A stretch of 64,000 nt of DNA, taken from NCBI RefSeq assembly GCF_036346615.1, contig NZ_CP107836.1:6758001-6822000 (forward strand), in the 5' to 3' direction. The position numbers and the translations under genes are program-made. This DNA is from Streptomyces sp. NBC_00523 (GTDB lineage: Bacteria > Actinomycetota > Actinomycetes > Streptomycetales > Streptomycetaceae). Below the pieces are notes generated by a model. That model made no database searches. It was not told the origin of the DNA and worked only from the letters and a program-made list of their open reading frames with translations. Positions 28,177 to 36,839 of the stretch are shown here, piece after piece. Numbering within the stretch: the stretch's first letter is position 1; each line of letters starts with the position of its first letter.

Positions 28177-28524
28177 CTACGCGGACCCCAGGTCACCGGA
28201 CAGCGCGGCGGCCAGCCGGAGCTGCGTGTCCGCCTCGCTCTGCCGCCCCTGGCGCTCCAGGGTCCGGCCGAGCATCAGGCGGGCGTAGTGCTCCACCGGG
28301 TCGCGCTCCAGAACCGCACGGAGCTCCGTCTCGGCCCGCCCGAGGCTCGCCGAGTGGTAGTAGGCGCGGGCCAGCAGCAGCCGGGGCGCGACCTGCTCCG
28401 GGACCTCCGCGACGAGTCCGTCCAGGATGCGGGCCGCGGTCGTGTACTCCTTCGCGTCGAAGAAGAACCCCGCGCGCTCCCAGCGCTCGGCGGCGGTGCC
28501 GAACTCGTAGTAGCTGTCGCTCAT
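28177..28524 (-). CDS. Small tetratricopeptide-repeat protein
   Basis: A 115-aa protein made almost entirely of TPR helices (WERAGFFFDAKEYTTAARILDGLV, PRLLLARAYYHSASLGRAETELR, YARLMLGRTLERQGRQSEADTQL), about three repeats. Such domains mediate protein contacts. GAGGAG precedes the ATG. It is divergent from the pirin gene across 120 bp. No specific function can be assigned. Confidence 0.85.
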   Translation of the reverse strand: MSDSYYEFGTAAERWERAGFFFDAKEYTTAARILDGLVAEVPEQVAPRLLLARAYYHSASLGRAETELRAVLERDPVEHYARLMLGRTLERQGRQSEADTQLRLAAALSGDLGSA

Positions 28525-28646
28525 GTCGTCTCCTCGGTCGGGCGGGTGTCCGATCCGCACAACACCGACAGGTGGTTTAACATTCCACTAATTGTCCGGC
28601 GTGGGCGCCACCCGCCCTCGCCCCGCAGCGGAATAGGTTGAGCGCC

Positions 28647-29612
28647 ATGAGCAATCTCGATCGCCAGGCCGTCCCCACCGTCTGCGGAGGCCGCGGTTTC
28701 GTCGTCGCGGAGCCCGTACGTGAACTGCTCGCCCCGCGCAAGGTGCGGCTCGGCGAGTCCACCGAGGTCCGCAGGCTGCTGCCCAACCTGGGCCGCCGGA
28801 TGGTCGGCGCCTGGGCCTTCGTGGACCACTACGGCCCCGACGACATCGCCGACGAACCCGGGATGCAGGTGCCGCCGCACCCGCACATGGGCCTCCAGAC
28901 CGTCAGCTGGCTGCACGAGGGCGAGGTCCTGCACCGCGACAGCCTCGGCAGCCTCCAGACGGTCCGCCCGCGCGAACTGGGCCTGATGACCTCCGGCCGC
29001 GCGATCAGCCATTCCGAGGAGAGCCCCAAACAGCACGCCGCGCTGCTCCACGGCGCCCAGCTCTGGGTGGCGCTCCCGGACGCGCACCGCTTCACCGAGC
29101 CCCATTTCCAGCACCACAGCGACCTGCCCACGGTCACCGCCCCCGGCCTCACGGCCACCGTGATCCTGGGCGACCTCGACGGCGCCACCTCTCCCGGCAC
29201 CGCGTACACCCCGATCGTGGGCGCCGACCTCACTCTGACCCGGGGCGCGCAGGCCCGGCTCCCCCTGGACCCCGACTTCGAGTACGCCGTGCTCTCGATG
29301 TCCGGCGAGGCCGAGGTCGACGGCGTCCCGGTCCTCCCCGGCTCCATGCTCTACCTCGGCTGCGGCCGCACGGAACTCCCGCTCCGCGCGGAGTCCGACG
29401 CGGGCCTGATGCTCCTGGGCGGCGAGCCGTTCGAGGAGGAGCTGATCATGTGGTGGAATTTCGTGGGCAGGACCCAGGACGAGATCGCCCGGGCCCGCGA
29501 GGACTGGATGTCCGGCGACCGATTCGGCACCGTACACGGCTATGACGGACCGCCGATCCCGGCTCCGGCGTTGCCGGACGTGGGACTGAAGCCGCGGGGG
29601 CGGGTGCGGTGA
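28647..29612 (+). CDS. Pirin family protein
   Basis: A 321-aa bicupin of the pirin family (metal-binding; some members are quercetinases or regulators). The N-terminal cupin shows the metal site as HYGPDDI, PPHPHMGLQTVSWLHEGEVLHRDSLGS and ISHSEESP, giving the usual three His plus Glu set. A C-terminal pirin domain covers roughly 180-290, with MLLGGEPFEEELIMWWNFVGRT. The ATG is seven bases behind TAGGTT (28634-28639), another leaderless-type start. Confidence 0.92.
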   Translation: MSNLDRQAVPTVCGGRGFVVAEPVRELLAPRKVRLGESTEVRRLLPNLGRRMVGAWAFVDHYGPDDIADEPGMQVPPHPHMGLQTVSWLHEGEVLHRDSLGSLQTVRPRELGLMTSGRAISHSEESPKQHAALLHGAQLWVALPDAHRFTEPHFQHHSDLPTVTAPGLTATVILGDLDGATSPGTAYTPIVGADLTLTRGAQARLPLDPDFEYAVLSMSGEAEVDGVPVLPGSMLYLGCGRTELPLRAESDAGLMLLGGEPFEEELIMWWNFVGRTQDEIARAREDWMSGDRFGTVHGYDGPPIPAPALPDVGLKPRGRVR

Positions 29613-29680
29613 GCTGGGGTTTTCACGTCTGAGGGAGCGTTGGGTCCCTGCCTGGGCCGGCTGGGTGTGCGGACGGATGC

Positions 29681-30745
29681 TCAGGCGCGGACCGGCTTCG
29701 CCAAGTTGACGTCGCCGTCCTCGCGAAGGCCGGCGACGCGGGCGTAGCCCTGGCGCCGGTAGAAGGAGAGGTTGCGGTGACTGGCGGCGCCGGTGGACAG
29801 GACGATCCGGGTGCAGCCCTCCTCGACCGACTCGGCTGCGCGCAGCAGCCAGCGGCCTATACCGCGTCCGCGCAGGTCGGGAGCGACGGCGAGCCGCCCG
29901 ATGTGGAGGTCGCTTCCGTCGCGTCGGGTGCGGACCAGGCCCAGGAGCCGGCCGTCGCGCCACAGGCCCATCGTGTGCCAGTCGGCCAGCCACGCGCGGA
30001 TGTCGGCGGGTGACTCGTGGAGTGCGGGGATGGCCAGCGTCTCGTTGGCGAGTGCCTCCTCCGTCCAGCAGCAACGCTGCAGCACGGTGACTTCGGGGGC
30101 GTCGTGCGGGCCGAGCCGACGTGCGTACGAGCCGGGGAGTGGTCCCTGGACGGATGCCGGGTGCTCGCGCTCACGCATCGGGTTCAGGGCATGAGCGAGA
30201 CGGACGAGTTCCGCCAGCAGCCCCTGCGCCGCGTCCGCGTGGTGGGGAGCGGGTTCCAGACCGTTGCCGCCCGTCGCCTCCGCGATCCGCAGCGCGACGG
30301 TGGCCCCGAGGGGGACCAGTCGCAGGGTGCTCACGACCTGCTTGGCGTGCTGAACCGCGCGGGTGCCGGCCGAGGTATGGCCGTAGCTGACGAAGCCGAC
30401 CGGCTTCCAGGCCCATTCGGGGCCCAGGTAGTCCAGGGCGTTCTTCAGCGTCGCCGGCATGCCGTAGTTGTACTCGGGCGTCACGACGACGAAGCCGTCG
30501 GCCTCGTCGACCATCCGGCTCCAGCGGCGGGAGTGCTCGTGGCGATGGATGCCGCTGGAGGGATGCTCCTCCTCGTCCAGGAACGGCAGGTCGAGGTCGC
30601 CGATCGAAACGGGGACAAGCTCCACCCCGAGCGCCTCGGAACTCGGCGCGAGTACGTCCGTCAGCCAGCGCCCGACGGCGGGGCCGAGCGCGTTGGGGCG
30701 AGTGCTGCAGACCAGCACGAGGACGCGCAGAGTTTTCGTTGTCAT
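29681..30745 (-). CDS. NADPH-dependent FMN reductase fused to a GNAT acetyltransferase
   Basis: A 354-aa fusion. Residues 5-185 are a flavodoxin-like FMN/quinone reductase (CSTRPNALGPAVGRW phosphate loop, TPEYNYGMPATLKNALDYL). Residues 200-354 form a GNAT domain with LAVAPDLRGRGIGRWLLRAAE as the acetyl-CoA loop and NLSFYRRQGYARV near the end. Stand-alone versions of each are common; the joined form suggests coupled detoxification, perhaps reduction followed by acetylation. It diverges from a MarR gene with only 30 bp between the two start codons and an operator-like repeat between them, so MarR-type induction is likely. I see no frameshift or leftover stop at the junction. Confidence 0.85.
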   Translation of the reverse strand: MTTKTLRVLVLVCSTRPNALGPAVGRWLTDVLAPSSEALGVELVPVSIGDLDLPFLDEEEHPSSGIHRHEHSRRWSRMVDEADGFVVVTPEYNYGMPATLKNALDYLGPEWAWKPVGFVSYGHTSAGTRAVQHAKQVVSTLRLVPLGATVALRIAEATGGNGLEPAPHHADAAQGLLAELVRLAHALNPMREREHPASVQGPLPGSYARRLGPHDAPEVTVLQRCCWTEEALANETLAIPALHESPADIRAWLADWHTMGLWRDGRLLGLVRTRRDGSDLHIGRLAVAPDLRGRGIGRWLLRAAESVEEGCTRIVLSTGAASHRNLSFYRRQGYARVAGLREDGDVNLAKPVRA

Positions 30746-30780
30746 GTAAACGAAGCTAGCCGGTAGATTGATTACATGTC
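30741..30780. promoter_or_regulatory. Divergent promoter/operator between the reductase-GNAT and MarR genes
   Basis: GTCATGTAA (30741-30749) and TTACATGTC (30772-30780) form an interrupted inverted repeat with one mismatch, each overlapping a start codon. TAGATT (30764-30769) lies six bases before the MarR ATG, giving a leaderless start. A MarR dimer binding here would silence both genes. Confidence 0.55.
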
Positions 30781-31243
30781 AACGAAGAAGGAAAGCGGCT
30801 CCCCCGGTGACTGGCTCACCCTCGACGAGGAGCGCGACTGGCGGGCGTACCTGCGTATGGTCACCGCCGTCCAGGGCCGCACCGCGCGCGACCTGGCCGC
30901 CCTCGGGCTCTCCGAGCCGGACTACGAGGTGCTCAGCACCCTGTCCGAAAGAACGGACGGCACCAGCACGCTGCACGAGCAGGCCACCAAGATGGGCTGG
31001 TCGCGCAGTCGCCTGTCCCGGCACGCCTCCCGCATGGAGGCCCGCGACCTCATCCGCCGCGCCCCCGATCCGGCCGATGGCCGAGGCTGCCTGCTCGTCC
31101 TCACCTCCACCGGGCGGCAAACACTCCGGGACGCCGCCCCCCACCACGTCGCCTCCGTGCGCCGGCACTTCGTCGACCGCCTCACACCCGACGAGCTCGC
31201 CGCCCTCGGCCACATCGCGCGCAAACTGTCGAAGGGGCAGTAG
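30776..31243 (+). CDS. MarR-family transcriptional regulator
   Basis: A 155-aa winged-helix regulator: GLSEPDYEVLSTLSE, the recognition region HEQATKMGWSRSRLSRHASRMEARDLIRR, and the wing DPADGRGCLLVLTSTGR, followed by the C-terminal dimerisation helix. MarR proteins usually respond to phenolic or oxidising ligands. The close divergent pairing makes the reductase-GNAT fusion its probable target. Confidence 0.92.
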   Translation: MSTKKESGSPGDWLTLDEERDWRAYLRMVTAVQGRTARDLAALGLSEPDYEVLSTLSERTDGTSTLHEQATKMGWSRSRLSRHASRMEARDLIRRAPDPADGRGCLLVLTSTGRQTLRDAAPHHVASVRRHFVDRLTPDELAALGHIARKLSKGQ

Positions 31244-31312
31244 GACAGTGCGCCTCGATGCCCAGGAGGGCGCAGGCGGGTACGAGTTGCAGCGCCGAGC
31301 GTATCGCTGCAA

Positions 31313-31903
31313 TCACTCGTTCCGAGGTGTCCCGTACGTGGCGTCAAGCATCAGAGCGAGCAGCCGGTCGGGCTGTTGCGCGTCGTGGCTGCGAGCTGTG
31401 GACAGCGCGATCCCGACGACAAGGTGGATCAGGTCGTCGGCGGTCAGGTCGGCGCGTGCCGTGCCCCGCCGCTGAGCCTGGGCAAGAAGACCGGCTGCGG
31501 TGTCCAGGATCAGCTGATGGCAGTCGAGCCCCAGCGCGACCGGCTCCTCGACCATCAACGCGCCCGCCAGGCCTTGATTGAGCCTGGCATGAACGAGGAA
31601 CGCGCGCAGCCATTGCGTCAGCGCGTCGTCGGCGGGTTCCGACGAGGACAGCGTCGCGGCGAGCTCGCACAGCGTCTCGATCCGGCCTTCGAGGACCGCG
31701 GTCAGCAGGGCGGAGCGGTTCGGGAAGTGACGGTACAAGGTGCCCGGGCCGACGCCGGCGCGGCGGGCGACCTCGTTGAGAGACGCCTCCGGTCCGGCTT
31801 CGGCAAATACTTCCTGCGCTGTGGCGATGAGGCGTTCCCGGTTGAGTCGCGCATCGGTACGCCGCGGTCGTCGCGCGGGGACGTGCCCGTGTGTGGTCGC
31901 CAT
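31313..31903 (-). CDS. TetR-family transcriptional regulator
   Basis: A 196-aa regulator with an N-terminal TetR HTH (LNRERLIATAQEVFAEAGPEASLNEVARRAGVGPGTLYRHFPNR, residues about 19-63) and an alpha-helical ligand domain. It is divergent from an LLM-type oxidoreductase gene. Two inverted repeats between the genes are probable binding sites. Since the divergent gene is broken, the regulator may now control only itself or distant genes. Confidence 0.92.
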   Translation of the reverse strand: MATTHGHVPARRPRRTDARLNRERLIATAQEVFAEAGPEASLNEVARRAGVGPGTLYRHFPNRSALLTAVLEGRIETLCELAATLSSSEPADDALTQWLRAFLVHARLNQGLAGALMVEEPVALGLDCHQLILDTAAGLLAQAQRRGTARADLTADDLIHLVVGIALSTARSHDAQQPDRLLALMLDATYGTPRNE

Positions 31904-31938
31904 CGTCCCGTCTTTCGGTCGAGTCCGGAGTAGTTAAG

Positions 31939-31988
31939 CGGAGTACCTCTCCGTATAGTAGCGTCCATCAACCGGAGAGGTTCTCCGG
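31939..31988. promoter_or_regulatory. Two TetR-type operators and a promoter box
   Basis: CGGAG-5-CTCCG (31939-31953) and CCGGAGA-3-TCTCCGG (31972-31988) are related palindromes sharing CGGAG half-sites. TATAGT (31954-31959) between them is a good -10 for the rightward gene. They lie between the divergent TetR and LLM genes. Confidence 0.55.
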
Positions 31989-32011
31989 AAAACGTGACCT
32001 GGGGAGTGCGG

Positions 32012-32935
32012 ATGACGGACAGCGGGCAGGCCGAACTGGGGCGAGTCGGGATCTGGACCTTCGCCTACGAGGGGCAGCCTGCTGGGCGGGTACGGGAATC
32101 GGCCGCGGAGATCGAGGAGTTGGGTTACGGGGCCATCTGGTACGGGGAGGCGTTCGGCCGCGACACAGTGGGCCAAGCGTGGCTGCTGTTGTCGGCGACA
32201 CAGCGCATCGTCGTCGCCTCCGGGATCGCCAACATCGCGTTCCGGGAGCCCATCGCCACCGCTACCGCGACACGTGCGCTGGGGGAGGCGTTCCCCGGAC
32301 GCTACGTACTCGGCCTGGGCGGTCACCGCGTCGACGACACCGTCCGCGAACTGGACGGCTACCCCGTTCCGGCCCGCGGCAGAGCGGTGACCACCATGCG
32401 CGCCTAGCTGCAGGCCATGGACGCGGTACCCGCCCGCGGCCCCGTACCGGACCCGGCTCCGCGCCGCGTACTCGCCGCCCTCGGCCCGAAGATGCTTCAA
32501 CTGGCCGCCGAACACACCTGGGGCGCGCACCCCTACTTCGTGTCCACCGAGCACACCGAACAGGCGCGCCGGATCATGGGGCCGAGCGCCTTTCTCGCTG
32601 TGGAGCAGGCAGTGGTGCTCGACACCAACCTGAGCCGCGCCCGCCAAGTGGCCACATCACACGTCGCCGGCTACCTCTCGGCACCGCATCAGGAAGCGAA
32701 TATTCGGCGACTCGGCTTCAACGACGACGACATGGTCGGCGGGCCGAGCCGTCGACTGGTGGATGCGATCGTTGCATATGGGGCGGCGGAAGCAATTCGC
32801 CGACGTGTTCAGGAGCACCTCGACGCAGGAGCTGACCACGTATGCCTGCAAGTACTCACCGCCGACACCGGCTCCCTGCCCGAGCACGAGTGGCGCGAGC
32901 TTGCCTCTGCTCTCCTGCCCCACCACACAGCATGA
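32012..32935 (+). pseudogene. LLM-class F420-dependent oxidoreductase interrupted by an in-frame TAG
   Basis: The reading frame encodes about 307 codons of a luciferase-like F420-dependent oxidoreductase (TIGR03620-like): GRVGIWTFAYEGQPAG, GYGAIWYGEAFGRD, PGRYVLGLGGHRVD, then PRRVLAALGPKMLQLAAEHTWGAHPYFV and GADHVCLQVL. A TAG at 32405-32407 (codon 132) interrupts it with the frame unchanged on both sides, at a position where the family usually has Tyr (MRxYLxAMD). A single C-to-G change would explain it. GGGGAG precedes the ATG by six bases. The second half could in theory reinitiate at the Met at 32417, but a half domain would not be active. Confidence 0.82.
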
Positions 32936-33027
32936 GTGACGGCTCACCCCTGTGCCGCGGTCGCGTTCGGGGCGTGGATCGAAGTGCGGCTGTTCGGCTT
33001 GGCGAGCGCTGTTCATGTGGACGTCGG

Positions 33028-34212
33028 TCATGGACGAGCGGAGCACAGTGCGCGGTCGACGAGAGCCGTCACGTCTTGCGTCTGCCGGGTGGCGCTCCTT
33101 TCATCGCCCGGTCGGCTGTGCAGGGAGACCGTGACGATGGTCCGGCCGTCCGGAGTCGTGGCAGGCCACAACAGGTATCCGAATCCGTCGCCGCTGTGCC
33201 CCCAGTACCCGCCGCCGCAGGACAGTGGCGTCCAGAACAGGCCGAGCCCGTCACGCGTGCCCGGTGGAAAGCCGCGGTCTGCGGGGACTTCGACGGTGCG
33301 CTGCATCTCAGCCAGCTGGGCGGGGGCCAGAAGCCTGCCTCGCACCAGTGCCCTATAGAACCTGTTGGTGTCCGCGGCTGTGCTGATCATCGACCCGTCG
33401 GCATCGGCGTCGAAGGGCAGGTAGGCGACCGTGGTGTCGGTCATGGCACCACCCGGCTCGAACTGCTGGTAGTTCCGGGCAGGGGAGCCGGGCAGGAACG
33501 GCCAGTTGCCGGGTGTGAGGGTGTGGGTGAGCCGTAGCGGACGAAGAATCCTGGCCCGAACCTCGTACTCCCATGAATGGCCCGTGACCGCCTTGATGAC
33601 CATGCCGGCGAGAACATAGTTGGTGTTGGAGTACTCCCAGCCGCTACCGGGTGCGAACGACGGCGGGTGCTTCATCGCGAGGGCCACACGCTGCCGGGAG
33701 GTGTAGGTGGTCCAGCGGTTCACGCGATACCCGGCCGCGCTGAGATCAGGAACGACATCGCCGATGTAGTCGGGCAACCCGCTGGTGTGCTGGAGCAGGT
33801 GGCGCAGAGTGATCCGGTGCCCGTCATTGCCGTGGCCACGGACCAGGCCGGGCAGCCACGTGTCCACCGTATCGTCCAGCGACAGGCGGCCTTCGCCGGC
33901 GAGTTGGAGCAGTACGGTCGCGACGAACGTCTTCGTGGTGCTGCCGATCCTCAGGTAGCCGTCCGTCGCCACAGGCTGCCCGGTACTGAGATCGCCGACC
34001 CCGCTACGGACGGTCCGCACTCTGTGGGGCGTCTCCAGTCTCACCGACACGCCTGTGACGCCGTCGTCCCGCAGGCTGTCGGCATCGCGCTGCAGTTGGG
34101 ACAGGTGATCGGGGGTCGCCGCTCTGGACCCGGCCGGAGGGAGTAGTGCCAGAAGGGCAACAGCGAGCACGGTCACTGTCCGACGACTGATCCGACTCCG
34201 CATGATCGACAT
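33028..34212 (-). CDS. Secreted serine hydrolase (beta-lactamase/D-Ala-D-Ala carboxypeptidase family)
   Basis: A 394-aa exported penicillin-binding-protein-like hydrolase. The signal peptide covers residues 1-31 (TVLAVALLALLPPAGSRAA). Catalytic motifs are all present: Ser-x-x-Lys as STTK in GYLRIGSTTKTF, the Tyr-x-Asn as YSNTNY, and the third motif as GHSGDGFG. Family members are DD-peptidases, esterases or peptidases of cell-wall or antibiotic metabolism. The substrate here cannot be specified. It lies alone between the LLM remnant and a binding-protein gene. Confidence 0.88.
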   Translation of the reverse strand: MSIMRSRISRRTVTVLAVALLALLPPAGSRAATPDHLSQLQRDADSLRDDGVTGVSVRLETPHRVRTVRSGVGDLSTGQPVATDGYLRIGSTTKTFVATVLLQLAGEGRLSLDDTVDTWLPGLVRGHGNDGHRITLRHLLQHTSGLPDYIGDVVPDLSAAGYRVNRWTTYTSRQRVALAMKHPPSFAPGSGWEYSNTNYVLAGMVIKAVTGHSWEYEVRARILRPLRLTHTLTPGNWPFLPGSPARNYQQFEPGGAMTDTTVAYLPFDADADGSMISTAADTNRFYRALVRGRLLAPAQLAEMQRTVEVPADRGFPPGTRDGLGLFWTPLSCGGGYWGHSGDGFGYLLWPATTPDGRTIVTVSLHSRPGDERSATRQTQDVTALVDRALCSARP

Positions 34213-34475
34213 GAGGCAACGCTAAGAACGAAGCGTCTCGCGAACCATCCGGCCAACCGGAGGTCCCATGGTCGGGTTCTCCCCAGTGCGCTGGGCCCGG
34301 CGGATCGGCGAGCGGATGGTCGGTTGACTATGCGCACCGGTGGCGGATCCAATGACCAGCGTGATCACCCGGGCGCTCCTGCTGCGCCGAGACGTGATGA
34401 ATGCGGACCGGCTGCCCTGACCAGGTGCGATTCGGGCAGACCGTGACCGCGTAGCCCCGAGGGAGACGTTTACCG
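34213..34475. other. Intergenic region with a weak candidate promoter
   Basis: I see no gene here. TTGACT (34324-34329) with TCCAAT 18 bp downstream could be a weak rightward promoter for the binding-protein gene. GAGGGAG near the end is its ribosome site. Confidence 0.35.
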
Positions 34476-35588
34476 ATGACCACACCACCATCGCTGTCCG
34501 GAGCAGAGCACGCAGAGGGGGCGTCCGTCCGTGTGGGCGTTCTCGTCCCTTTGACGCGGCCAGGCTGGGCCGAGGCGGGGCGACACTTGCTCGCAGGGTT
34601 CGAGCTGGCCGTTGACAAGGTCAATGACACAGGCGGGATTGACGGCAGACGACTGGAGCTGATGGTCCGCGACACCGCGGCCGATCCGGAGCGGGCGGTG
34701 GCGGCCGTGGACGAACTGGCCGCCCTGGGTGTGGCTGTTGTGGCGGGCGAGTACCACAGCGTCGTCGCCCGCGCCGCTGCCGGCCGGGCCGACGCCCTGG
34801 GCGTGCCGTACCTCTGCTCGTCCGCCGTGCTTGACGAGCTCACCGAGGAGCCGACGCAGTGGATCGCGCGCCTTGCCCCGCCGCAGTCCCGTGGCTGGCG
34901 GATCTACGCGGACTTCCTCCTCGGTGAGGGACGACGCCGGATCGCCGTGGCGACCCAGCCGAGCGTCTACTGGGCGTCCGGGACCCGCGTCCTGCGGGAG
35001 CACCTGGCTCCACACGGCGGCACTGTCGTCGAACTCGACATGAGCGTGCTCACCCCCGAGGCTCTCTGCGATGCGCTCGTGGACCACGGCGCGACGGCGC
35101 TGCTCCTGCTGGTCGGCCACCCGGAGCCGGCGGTGCCGATCGTCAGGGCCGTACGGGATGACGTGCGACTCGCGGAGGTCCTGATCGGCGCTCCGGCCGG
35201 ACAACCGGAGTTTGCCGAATGGGCCGCGCTTCTGGGCGAGGACGGCGCCGAGATCCCGTTTCTGCGTTACCTGCCCGAGGTCCTCGGCCCGCTCGCCGAA
35301 CGCGTCGAGAAGGAGCTTCGCGAGCGTCTGGGCGAAGCGCCTTCCTTCGTCGCCTTCGAGGGCTGGGACACCGCCACTGTCCTCGCCGAGGTGTTGCGCT
35401 CCCACGGCACGGACCGGGCCGCCATCGCCGCGTCATGGCCGCGCGTGGTGGTCGATGGCGCCCGCGGGCCGATCCGGTTCTCCCGCACCACGGGCATCGG
35501 CGTCTGGCAATGGGCTTGGGCACCGATCCAAGTCGTCGACCGGGACCCCGCGGAGCCCGATCGCTTTCGGATCCTGCGCACCGGCTGA
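34476..35588 (+). CDS. Periplasmic-binding-fold (Leu/Ile/Val receptor type) protein lacking a signal peptide
   Basis: A 370-aa type I periplasmic-binding protein of the branched-chain amino acid/amide receptor family: VRVGVLVPLTRPGWAEAGRHLLAGFELAVD, NDTGGIDGRRLELMVRDTAADP, VAVVAGEYHSVV and ATALLLLVGHPEPAVP. Family members are exported receptors of ABC importers, but this N-terminus (MTTPPSLSGAEHAEG) has no hydrophobic signal or lipobox, and no permease genes follow. It may be a cytoplasmic ligand sensor or amidase-regulator (AmiC)-like protein. A hairpin terminator follows. Confidence 0.8.
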   Translation: MTTPPSLSGAEHAEGASVRVGVLVPLTRPGWAEAGRHLLAGFELAVDKVNDTGGIDGRRLELMVRDTAADPERAVAAVDELAALGVAVVAGEYHSVVARAAAGRADALGVPYLCSSAVLDELTEEPTQWIARLAPPQSRGWRIYADFLLGEGRRRIAVATQPSVYWASGTRVLREHLAPHGGTVVELDMSVLTPEALCDALVDHGATALLLLVGHPEPAVPIVRAVRDDVRLAEVLIGAPAGQPEFAEWAALLGEDGAEIPFLRYLPEVLGPLAERVEKELRERLGEAPSFVAFEGWDTATVLAEVLRSHGTDRAAIAASWPRVVVDGARGPIRFSRTTGIGVWQWAWAPIQVVDRDPAEPDRFRILRTG

Positions 35589-35614
35589 GAGGGCGCGGAG
35601 GCCCGACTGCCCCA

Positions 35615-35649
35615 GAGGCCATGCGGACCGCACTCGACCGCATGGCCTC
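35615..35649. terminator. Hairpin terminator
   Basis: A 12-bp perfect stem (GAGGCCATGCGG with CCGCATGGCCTC) encloses an 11-nt loop, 27 bases after the upstream stop codon. The stretch between this hairpin and 35760 shows no convincing gene. Confidence 0.75.
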
Positions 35650-35760
35650 GTGGTAGTCTGCCGGGTCGAAATACGGATCGTCCACCGGTGCCCCCCAGCT
35701 GCTGCGAGGTCCCAGCTCATCCGGCACCAGCCGCTCAACAATCCCGACGACGTGCTCCGC

Positions 35761-36228
35761 CTACGGCTTGCTGGAACACACGGTGTCGGTCCAGATCGCC
35801 TGGAGGTCACGGCAGACAAGGGTGAGTGTGCCGTCCCAACAGGCGATCTCGTGACGGCAGCCGTCCCTGTACGGCAGGATCTCGTCGAGAATCACATCCC
35901 CGAGGTCCGCTCCGCGGTCCCCGTCGGCGGGATCGATGATGAAGCTGGACACCCCTGCGTAGCGGATCAGCAGATCTTGGTCGTGCTTCCAGCAGTTGTG
36001 CTGGAACTCGACCTCCATCTCCTCGCCGCCGGTGCTCCGGACGGCCCGAAGCGTCAGGTCCTTCACGCATCGCCTGCTGCGGAAGTCGTAGTGATCCGCA
36101 TCAGTGGCGAACGACCGTGCACCCGGCGGCAGATCGCCACAGATCGAGGGCAGCTGCTTCAGGTAGCGAGAAGGGTCCAACACCCCTGACAGGTCGCCGA
36201 CCTGCGCATCGAGATCGACGTACTCCAT
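35761..36228 (-). CDS. Hypothetical protein
   Basis: I do not recognise this 155-aa protein. It is acidic, with no signal or membrane segment. It has five cysteines, including VEFQHNCWKHDQDLLIRYAG and HEIACWDGTLTLVCRDLQ; the alternating strand pattern (EMEVEFQH, LLIRYAGVSSFIID, TLTLVCRDLQAIW) suggests a small beta-rich domain like those of immunity proteins. That resemblance is weak. GAGGGAG lies before the ATG. It is on the same strand as trmO, 120 bp downstream of it. Confidence 0.6.
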   Translation of the reverse strand: MEYVDLDAQVGDLSGVLDPSRYLKQLPSICGDLPPGARSFATDADHYDFRSRRCVKDLTLRAVRSTGGEEMEVEFQHNCWKHDQDLLIRYAGVSSFIIDPADGDRGADLGDVILDEILPYRDGCRHEIACWDGTLTLVCRDLQAIWTDTVCSSKP

Positions 36229-36350
36229 CAGCCCGGCTCCCTCATGGCTTCCTCCTGGTCGACGAATCGTCGCACGGACTCACCAAACGAGATGACGTCC
36301 ACATGCTCGGACGAACCTTTGCGGACGCCGCCCAAAGTGTCCTGGAACGC

Positions 36351-36839
36351 TCACAACGCAAGCCGCTCACCGGCGTCGCGCCAGTAGTCGGTGAGCATCT
36401 CGCCCGGCCAGGCCGGCTCACGCACGGTTCCGCGCGGTGCCATCTCCTCGAAGTACGGGGCCAGATCCAGGACCGGCGTTCCGTCGACGGCGTCGAGATC
36501 CGTCACGAGGAGGTCTCGGCCCTCCACGCTCAGCAGCCTGGGGTAGCTGATGGCCAGTTGATTGGGCCTTCTATGATTTCGGTGGACGAATGTACCGGTC
36601 GCCGGCCACTGCGGGTTGCCTCGCGGGCTGCGTGCATGGAGCTGGACATCGCCCGGCTGGGCCAGGTGGAAGGTCCAGGTCACCGTCAAGTGAGAGAATT
36701 CATCGATGCCTTGCAGGGTTTCGAGAGGAAAGCTCTCGTTGAGTCTGATGATCGCTTGGATGCCGCCCTGGTAGTCGTCCAGGACTTGAGTATGGCCGCC
36801 GACGACCGTAGCGATCGGTGCGACTTCAAATGTTTCCAT
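36351..36839 (-). CDS. trmO: tRNA (t6A37) N6-methyltransferase TrmO (TsaA/UPF0066 family)
   Basis: A 162-aa SAM-dependent beta-barrel methyltransferase. Family blocks are FPLETLQGIDEFSHLTVTW, HARSPRGNPQWPATGTFVHRNHRRPNQLAIS (the conserved R-x-x-RPNP-like loop) and LDAVDGTPVLDLAPYFEE. TrmO adds a methyl group to t6A in threonine tRNAs in E. coli; actinobacterial members are less studied, and some act on other substrates. The loop reads RRPNQLAIS rather than RPNPIGLS, a mild departure. GAAAGAGGG precedes the ATG. Confidence 0.82.
   Translation of the reverse strand: METFEVAPIATVVGGHTQVLDDYQGGIQAIIRLNESFPLETLQGIDEFSHLTVTWTFHLAQPGDVQLHARSPRGNPQWPATGTFVHRNHRRPNQLAISYPRLLSVEGRDLLVTDLDAVDGTPVLDLAPYFEEMAPRGTVREPAWPGEMLTDYWRDAGERLAL

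Noticed and set aside
34222..34491. 89-codon minus-strand frame between two genes
   Set aside because: Ser/Arg-rich, no ribosome site, no family resemblance.
35143..35727. Minus-strand frame beginning MPDELGPRSSWGAP
   Set aside because: It runs through a clear terminator hairpin and is antisense to the binding-protein gene; only the first about 30 codons look protein-like.
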